Source: Mycobacterium simulans
GTDB taxonomy: Bacteria; Actinomycetota; Actinomycetes; Mycobacteriales; Mycobacteriaceae
NCBI RefSeq assembly: GCF_900232995.1
Contig: NZ_OCVX01000003.1
Location: forward strand, 2,292,898-2,356,897
Direction: 5' to 3'
DNA: 64,000 bases
The notes beneath the pieces were generated by a model. That model was not told the origin of the DNA and ran no database searches. It saw only the letters and a list, made by a program, of their open reading frames with translations. This document shows positions 59,013-64,000 of the stretch, one piece after another (position 1 is the stretch's first letter; each line of letters begins with the position of its first letter). Made by a program: the position numbers and the translations under genes.

Positions 59013-59468
59013 CTACCATCGCACGAGCGTGAAGGGATAAGTGTCTGTACCCTCCGGGCCGCCGCCACACCCGGTGTCGTATGTGGTGACCAATTCACCG
59101 CTCAATGTGACCGCATCCCACGAATAGACGTCATGCGAGGGAAAAAACTGGACCACGCAGCGCACACCATCTGGCACATCGACGGTCATCGTGTAGCGGC
59201 CATTGGACAGATACGCGTCTTCCTTGTAAGGCGCCGCTTGCCCGTTGGGTTGCGGTACCCCTTGGATGGTCAGGCATCCCGGTGCGCGAGAAACGCACGG
59301 CCGAATCGCCCAAATCCAGTTGTGGCCGCGATCCCGGTCCGTGTTCGCCGTGTAGTTGCCAATCTGCATGTCCGCATGGGCAGTGGGCGTAGGAGTCAGC
59401 GCGGCCGTGCCAATCACGAGGGCAAGCGCAAGGCTCACTGCGACAGTCTTCACCGACGCGTCTCCCAT
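59013..59468 (-). CDS. Secreted mycobacterial protein of unknown function
   Basis: 151-aa exported protein. The signal peptide is MGDASVKTVAVSLALALVIG, with cleavage expected after TAHA. The mature part has four or more Cys residues (RPCVSRAPGC, RCVVQFF, TGCGGG) and the family-like end YPFTLVRW. Likely a cell-wall or secreted protein specific to mycobacteria. The ATG at 59468 is chosen from the signal peptide. Confidence 0.82.
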   Translation of the reverse strand: MGDASVKTVAVSLALALVIGTAALTPTPTAHADMQIGNYTANTDRDRGHNWIWAIRPCVSRAPGCLTIQGVPQPNGQAAPYKEDAYLSNGRYTMTVDVPDGVRCVVQFFPSHDVYSWDAVTLSGELVTTYDTGCGGGPEGTDTYPFTLVRW

Positions 59469-59580
59469 CTTTAGTGCACGTGCTCGGACTGAATATAGAG
59501 CGCGGCCATGCTGCCCAGGCCTACTCTGAAAAATCGCGCGCGTCAACGGGCCCGCCATCAGGTGGTCAGCGTGACGTTGG

Positions 59581-59677
59581 GTGGCGACCCGCTGCGCCCG
59601 GCTGTACCGCGTTGTGGCGACCCGCCGCGCCCGGCTCCGCCGCGCTTGCGATCGCCACGCCGCGCTTGCGATCGCCA
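59581..59677. repeat. Two small direct-repeat pairs in an intergenic gap
   Basis: GTGGCGACCCGC-GCGCCCGGCT occurs twice with a 33-bp period (59581 and 59614, one base different). Right after it, CGCCGCGCTTGCGATCGCCA occurs twice in perfect tandem (59638-59657, 59658-59677). They end at the stop codon of the P450 gene. They look like mycobacterial intergenic repeats; no function is evident. Confidence 0.7.
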
Positions 59678-61048
59678 TTAGTCGATGACCGCGGCTTCCT
59701 TGCGTTCGGTGACGGGCCTGGCGAGCTCTTGTTCGTCGCAGATGCGTTGCAGCTTGTCCAGGGTTTCGTCGAGGCCCGCATCGACGGTGCGGCCGGGTGT
59801 GAAGGTGGCCGGCAGCTTACGCATGCCCTGAATGACGCCGATGCTCTCGTAGTGCACGGCGCCATCGGGATCGCAGTGGTAATCGGGCATCCGGTCGAGC
59901 ACCGCGGTGAGCATGGACTTGAATACGGTGCGCGCCACGTTCGATCCGACGCATCGGTGCACGCCGATGCCAAAGCTGAAGTGCCGGTTGCCTTTACGGT
60001 CGAGGATGAGCTGGTCCGGTTCGGCGAACACCGCCGGGTCGCGATTGGCCATGGCCCACGAAATCCACAGCCGCTCACCCTCTTTGAACTGGTAACCGTT
60101 GACTTCGACATCGTCGGAGAAGGTCCGGCCATCACCGGGTGCCGGTGTGAAGAAGCGCAAGAACTCCTCGGTCGCCGGGTCGAGCAGGGTATCCAGTTTG
60201 TCCCGCAGGCGTTCTCGTTGTTCGGGATACTCCGAAAGCCATTCCAGCGAATGCGCGGTCAACGCCGTGGTGGTGTCGAATCCGCCACCGATGACCAAGC
60301 CGAGATTGCCGAGAATCTCCAGGTCCGGCGCGGGTTCGCCGTCGATCCGCATCTGCAGTAGCCCATTCACGATGCCGGGGCGCGGATTCTCGCGAATCTC
60401 GAGCATGTTGTTGACCATGTCGAGGCCCATTTCCCGGTGCATCGCGGTGACGCGCTCGATGTCTGGGGAGTGCTCCGGGGTGTAGACCGCGGCATGGACC
60501 GGCTCGCTGTACAGATTCCACTTCTTCAGTGGGATGCCCAGCATCGCCAGTGTCAACACGGCGGGCACGATGTTGGCCAGGTCGTCGACGAAGTCGATGT
60601 GGCCCGTCTCGATCTTCTCGTCGAGGCAGGCGCGGGTCACGTCGTCGATGAACGGCTCCCAGCGCTTGACCGCGGCCGGGGACAGATACGGATTCAGCAC
60701 CGTGCGATAGGTGCGGTGCTCGGGGTCATCCATCTCCAGAATGCCGCCGCGCACCGCGCTGACGCGGCTGGCCGTCGGGATGGAAATGCCTTTGTAGCCG
60801 CGTCGTTCGCCGTGGATATCGTGATCGTTGGAGACCGCCGGGCACCGCGCCAGTTCGAACACCTCGCTGCTGCCCGCCGCGACCCAGTGCCCGCCGTAGG
60901 TGTCGGTCCACGCCATCGGGCACTTGGCGTGCATCTCCTCGGTGATGGTCTTGAACTTCCCCCGGTACTCGGCCGCGTGCCGATCGAACTGATAACGGTT
61001 CTTCTTCCGATCGCTGTCGCTGTCGCTGACGACGTCGTCCACGGTCAA
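59678..61048 (-). CDS. Cytochrome P450 with C-terminal extension
   Basis: 456-aa P450, the longest here. The I-helix is GGGFDTTTALT, the K-helix EEFLRFF, and the haem loop FGIGVHRCVG with C366. After the normal end there is a ~40-residue hydrophilic helix (DAGLDETLDKLQRICDEQEL). A TTG start with GGGGGA upstream gives (M)TVDDVVSDSDSDRKK; a GTG six bases in is an alternative. The 3Fe-4S ferredoxin gene lies 15 bp upstream, so the two are partners, preceded by an SDR gene. Confidence 0.92.
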   Translation of the reverse strand: MTVDDVVSDSDSDRKKNRYQFDRHAAEYRGKFKTITEEMHAKCPMAWTDTYGGHWVAAGSSEVFELARCPAVSNDHDIHGERRGYKGISIPTASRVSAVRGGILEMDDPEHRTYRTVLNPYLSPAAVKRWEPFIDDVTRACLDEKIETGHIDFVDDLANIVPAVLTLAMLGIPLKKWNLYSEPVHAAVYTPEHSPDIERVTAMHREMGLDMVNNMLEIRENPRPGIVNGLLQMRIDGEPAPDLEILGNLGLVIGGGFDTTTALTAHSLEWLSEYPEQRERLRDKLDTLLDPATEEFLRFFTPAPGDGRTFSDDVEVNGYQFKEGERLWISWAMANRDPAVFAEPDQLILDRKGNRHFSFGIGVHRCVGSNVARTVFKSMLTAVLDRMPDYHCDPDGAVHYESIGVIQGMRKLPATFTPGRTVDAGLDETLDKLQRICDEQELARPVTERKEAAVID

Positions 61049-61063
61049 GGTGCCGTCCCCCCT

Positions 61064-61264
61064 TTATGTTTCGTCCGTGACGAGGATGGCCTGCTCCGGA
61101 CAGGAGTGCGCGGCTTCGCGGACCTGGTCTTGCTGATCGGCCGGAACCACCTCGCTGATCGCCGAGGAGCTGCCGTCAATGTCGCTGAGTTGGAAGGAAT
61201 CCGGAGCGATCATCGCGCACAGCGTGTGGCCCTGGCAGCGTTCGGGATCAACCCATACCTTCAC
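61064..61264 (-). CDS. 3Fe-4S ferredoxin, P450 redox partner
   Basis: 66-aa ferredoxin. The cluster motif is CQGHTLC and the distal Cys is in SCPEQAI. His occupies the variable position, and Thr-Leu replaces the common Gly-x. GTG 61264 is the start. It is encoded between an SDR and the P450 at 59678-61048, its likely electron acceptor. Confidence 0.92.
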   Translation of the reverse strand: MKVWVDPERCQGHTLCAMIAPDSFQLSDIDGSSSAISEVVPADQQDQVREAAHSCPEQAILVTDET

Positions 61265-61279
61265 GGTGTCTCCTTGAGC

Positions 61280-61981
61280 TCAGGTGTTGCGGCCGCCGTT
61301 GACACCCAGGATCTGACCGGTGATGTAGCCGGCTTCCTCGGAAACGAGAAAGGCGCAGGCGGCGGCGATGTCTTCCGGCTTGCCCATACGGCGTACCGGG
61401 GTTTTGGCGATGTTCTGCTCGATGTCGCCGAGGAACCCGTGCTCGGCCGCATTGCGCAGCATCGGGGTGTCGATGAACCCGGGGGGCACGGCGTTGACGG
61501 TGATGCCGCTGGGACCGTATTCGAGCGCCAGCGACTTGGTCAGCCCGTTGACCGCGGACTTGGCCGCCACATAGTGCGACATATATGCGGTACCCGAGTG
61601 AGTGCTCGACGACGAGATATTGACGATCCGTCCCCACCCGGCTTCCAGCATGTCGGGCAGCACCGCCTGGATCGCATGGAACACCCCGTTGAGGTTGACG
61701 TCTATCACCCGCTGCCAGTCCTGGAACGAAATGGCGGTGAACCGCTTGAACCCGTCCAGGCCGGCGGCATTGACCAGAATCGTGACGGGTCCCAGCCGGC
61801 CGCGGATCTCCGAGAGCGCGGCGTCGATCTGGGCGCGGTCGGTCACGTCGGCGGTGTAGGCAAGCTCGGCGTCGGATGGTGTGAGGTCGATGGTGGCCAC
61901 GTCGATGCCGTCGGCGCGCAGCCGATGCGCGACGGCAAGCCCGATGCCGGACCCGCCACCGGTGACGACGGCAGCCTTCAC
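61280..61981 (-). CDS. Short-chain dehydrogenase/reductase
   Basis: 233-aa SDR with TGGGSGIG, VNAAG in place of NNAG, and the catalytic MSHYVAAKSAV. The end reads YITGQILGVNGGRNT. GTG 61981 starts the operon SDR-ferredoxin-P450. Upstream, in the divergent gap shared with the aldehyde dehydrogenase, are two copies of the cluster palindrome. Confidence 0.92.
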   Translation of the reverse strand: MKAAVVTGGGSGIGLAVAHRLRADGIDVATIDLTPSDAELAYTADVTDRAQIDAALSEIRGRLGPVTILVNAAGLDGFKRFTAISFQDWQRVIDVNLNGVFHAIQAVLPDMLEAGWGRIVNISSSSTHSGTAYMSHYVAAKSAVNGLTKSLALEYGPSGITVNAVPPGFIDTPMLRNAAEHGFLGDIEQNIAKTPVRRMGKPEDIAAACAFLVSEEAGYITGQILGVNGGRNT

Positions 61982-62038
61982 CGAGAGGCCTCTACAAACG
62001 CAACGGTCTCCATCTCAAAGAATCTCCCTTACAATTAT

Positions 62039-62053
62039 GAGAATCTTACTCTC
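62039..62053. promoter_or_regulatory. Cluster palindrome (SDR-P450 operon side)
   Basis: GAGAATCTTACTCTC matches 11 of 12 arm positions of GAGAAT-N3-ATTCTC. It lies 57 bp upstream of the SDR start at 61981 (minus strand). Confidence 0.55.
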
Positions 62054-62214
62054 GCATTCCGGTGGCTCGCAAGCGGACGTCGATACCACGCCCAGCCTGC
62101 TGCAACGGCCCTATCCCGCAAGTCGCTGAGCGATTGCATAGCTGGTCAGCGGGCCAATCCGGTCCTGAGACAGCCTTGAATTCTCAGCGCCCGAATGTAG
62201 GATTCGCCAAGGAT

Positions 62215-62229
62215 GAGAATGAAATTATC
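62215..62229. promoter_or_regulatory. Cluster palindrome (aldehyde dehydrogenase side)
   Basis: GAGAATGAAATTATC matches 11 of 12 arm positions. It lies 27 bp upstream of the chosen aldehyde dehydrogenase ATG and directly abuts an alternative GTG at 62230. Its presence as an operator favours the later ATG. Confidence 0.5.
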
Positions 62230-62256
62230 GTGACCGTCAGCACAACAGGGAGTTTT

Positions 62257-63819
62257 ATGCCAGCGCAGGGCACGGCCGATACCGCCTCGCGAGAGGTCGC
62301 GGGAGCAGTCGGGGGAGCAGCCGTGTCGCCGTCGCGGGCTGACCGCCGACTGTTGATCGACGGCCGGCTGGTCGCGACCGCGAAGACGTTCCCGTCGATC
62401 AATCCCGCCACCGGCGCGGTCCTGGGACACGCCCCGGACGCCGGCGTCGAGGAGGCCGAGGCGGCGATCGCGGCGGCACGGCGTGCCTTCGATGCCACGA
62501 ACTGGTCAACCGATGTCGAGTTGCGGGTCCACTGCCTTGACCAACTACACCAGGCGCTGTTAGACCACGCCGAGGAATTGCGTGAGCTGACCATCGCCGA
62601 AGTCGGCGCGACCCGCGCGCTGACTCAGGGCGCCCAGCTCGACGAGCCGATCGGCATCGTGCGCTTCTACGCCGATCTGTTGCGCAGCTATCAGTTCTCC
62701 GAAGACCTCGGCGAGAAGGAATCGCGGGGCATGCGGCATCACCGTTGGGTGGAAAAGGAAGCCGCCGGCGTTGTCGGCGCCATCATCGCCTACAACTACC
62801 CGAACCAACTCGCGCTGGCCAAGCTCGCCCCCGCCCTGGCCGCAGGCTGCACGGTGGTGCTCAAGGGAGCGCCGGATACACCGCTGATCACGCTGGCGCT
62901 GGGTGAGCTGATCGCCAACCACACCGATATCCCGGATGGCGTGGTGAACGTGCTGACGTCGTCGGATGCCGCGGCGGGAGCGGCGCTGACTACCAGTCCC
63001 GACGTCGACGTCATCACCTTCACCGGGTCGACGGCCGTCGGGCGGCGGATCATGGCCGCGGCGAGTGAAACCGTCAAGCGCGTCTTCCTTGAATTGGGCG
63101 GCAAGTCGGCGGTGATCATGCTCGACGACGCCGACTTCGCCGCCGCCAGCATGTTCGCGGCGTTCAGCATGGTCACCCACGCGGGCCAGGGATGCGCTTT
63201 GACGTCGCGGCTGCTAGTGCCCAACAAGCGCCACGACGAAATCGTCGAGCTGATCGCGCAGAACTTCGCCAAGGTACGACACGGCGACCCGGCCGACCCG
63301 AAGACCTACATGGGCCCGCTGATCAACGAGCGTCAGCGGGACAAGGTCGACGGCATGGTCCAACGCGCCGTGGCCGCGGGCGCCACCCTGGTCACCGGGG
63401 GCCAGCGCTTGGATCCTGGCTTCTTCTATGCGCCCACGCTGCTCACCAATGTCGATCCCGACAGCGAGATCGCGCAGGATGAGGTGTTCGGCCCAGTCCT
63501 CGTCGTGATCGGCTTCGACGATGACGACTATGTACCTGCTCAAGCGGTGCGCATCGCCAACAACTCGATCTACGGATTGGCCGGCGCGGTCTTCAGCCGC
63601 GACCAGGACCGGGCGCTGGCCGTGGCGCGCCGCATCCGCACCGGATCGTTTTCCATCAACGGCGGCAACTACTTCGGCGCGGACAGCCCGTTCGGCGGAT
63701 TCAAGCAGTCGGGTGTCGGCCGGGAGATGGGAGTGGCCGGGTTGGAAGAGTTCTTGGAACGCAAGACTTTTGCTGTGCCGACGGGGCCGGCGGAGCCGGC
63801 CAGGGGGGCTCCCGTATGA
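62257..63819 (+). CDS. Aldehyde dehydrogenase family protein
   Basis: 520-aa NAD(P)-dependent aldehyde dehydrogenase. The catalytic Cys is C313 (GQGCAL), the general base Glu is E279 (LELGGKS), and the NAD loop is FTGSTAVGRRI. The cofactor-binding Asn lies in AIIAYNYPNQ. Closing motifs are EVFGPVLVV and SPFGGFKQSGVGREMG. ATG 62257 has GGGAG upstream; GTG 62230 would overlap the operator-like site. It should oxidise an aldehyde from P450/SDR steps to an acid, which the CoA-transferase that follows with a 4-bp overlap could convert to a CoA ester. Confidence 0.93.
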   Translation: MPAQGTADTASREVAGAVGGAAVSPSRADRRLLIDGRLVATAKTFPSINPATGAVLGHAPDAGVEEAEAAIAAARRAFDATNWSTDVELRVHCLDQLHQALLDHAEELRELTIAEVGATRALTQGAQLDEPIGIVRFYADLLRSYQFSEDLGEKESRGMRHHRWVEKEAAGVVGAIIAYNYPNQLALAKLAPALAAGCTVVLKGAPDTPLITLALGELIANHTDIPDGVVNVLTSSDAAAGAALTTSPDVDVITFTGSTAVGRRIMAAASETVKRVFLELGGKSAVIMLDDADFAAASMFAAFSMVTHAGQGCALTSRLLVPNKRHDEIVELIAQNFAKVRHGDPADPKTYMGPLINERQRDKVDGMVQRAVAAGATLVTGGQRLDPGFFYAPTLLTNVDPDSEIAQDEVFGPVLVVIGFDDDDYVPAQAVRIANNSIYGLAGAVFSRDQDRALAVARRIRTGSFSINGGNYFGADSPFGGFKQSGVGREMGVAGLEEFLERKTFAVPTGPAEPARGAPV

Positions 63820-64000
63820 AACCGCTCGAGGGCATCCGGGTCCTGGAAGTCGCCATGTACGGGTTTGTCCCGTCGGCCGGTGCCGTGTTGGTCGAATGGG
63901 GCGCCGACGTGGTCAAGGTCGAGCATGCGGTGACCGGCGACCCCCAGCGCGGGCTCCGGCAGACCGGCATGCTGCGGGTCGAAGGCGACCCCAACCCCAA
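63816..64000 (+). CDS. CaiB/BaiF (family III) CoA-transferase, partial (cut by window end)
   Basis: The first 61 codons of a family III CoA-transferase: MKPLEGIRVLEVAMYGFVPS, then VEWGADVVKVEH and VTGDPQR. The ATG overlaps the aldehyde dehydrogenase stop (ATGA). The gene runs past the window; the catalytic Asp is not covered. It likely makes the CoA ester of the acid produced upstream. Confidence 0.88.
   Translation, partial: MKPLEGIRVLEVAMYGFVPSAGAVLVEWGADVVKVEHAVTGDPQRGLRQTGMLRVEGDPNP

Noticed and set aside
60437..62179. 580-aa open frame on the plus strand
   Set aside because: It runs antisense to the P450, ferredoxin and SDR genes, which have clear motifs; long antisense frames are expected at this G+C.

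Overview
The window comes from a Mycobacterium chromosome, most likely a slow-growing non-tuberculous species. It has high G+C, one PE and one PPE protein, a paired set of Mce-associated (Mam-type) membrane proteins, a mycofactocin-type SDR, a 53-bp MIRU-type repeat, and a dense set of cytochrome P450 genes with 3Fe-4S ferredoxins.

Most of the window is one large lipid/xenobiotic catabolic region. It holds five P450s (1987, 18183, 33416, 34897, 59678), four small 3Fe-4S ferredoxins, and a NuoF-like flavoprotein next to one of those ferredoxins. It also holds a Rieske oxygenase and a separate Rieske ferredoxin, at least seven acyl-CoA dehydrogenases, and two CaiB/BaiF CoA-transferases (one a tandem fusion, one cut by the window end). 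The rest of the set is a thiolase, a DUF35-thiolase (Ltp2-like) fusion, an enoyl-CoA hydratase, seven classical SDRs, two epimerase-type SDRs, an aldehyde dehydrogenase and four amidohydrolase-2 paralogues. Together these could hydroxylate a hydrophobic substrate, oxidise it to an acid, activate it to a CoA ester and shorten it. The substrate cannot be read from sequence.

Layout: 206-10126 (+), an SDR and then a TetR-led operon (ferredoxin, P450, amidohydrolase, two M24-family proteins, a 42-aa basic protein, fused CoA-transferase, SDR). 10368-11405, a PE gene followed by a decayed second copy of the preceding SDR's 3' end. 11425-16426, an accessory island (DUF5990, MazEF-type toxin-antitoxin, truncated helicase, 1091-aa SIR2-STAND protein). 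16463-19385 (-), two SDRs and a P450. 19565-21589, divergent TetR and acyl-CoA dehydrogenase. 21598-27267 (-), a seven-gene Rieske oxygenase/acyl-CoA dehydrogenase operon. 27639-34881 (+), amidohydrolase, acyl-CoA dehydrogenase, thiolase, TetR, P450-ferredoxin, with a PPE gene on the other strand. 34897-39264 (-), P450, an internally deleted hydroxyisobutyrate dehydrogenase, a hydrolase, MIRU repeats and the DUF35-thiolase. 39360-48900, mixed redox and CoA genes. 49156-52391 (-), phosphotransferase, hypotheticals, a decayed stretch and a secreted DUF4189 protein. 52563-57425, epimerases, SnoaL-like protein and a pair of acyl-CoA dehydrogenases. 57502-59468 (-), Mam proteins and a secreted protein. 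59678-64000, P450-ferredoxin-SDR operon diverging from aldehyde dehydrogenase-CoA-transferase.

The two strongest unusual signals are these. (1) The SIR2-STAND protein at 13151-16426 looks like a candidate anti-phage NADase and sits in a decayed mini defence island. (2) A palindrome close to GAGAAT-N3-ATTCTC recurs in front of many of the catabolic operons, and a perfect copy overlaps the promoter between the TetR gene at 19565-20290 and its divergent neighbour. This suggests one local regulon tying the cluster together.
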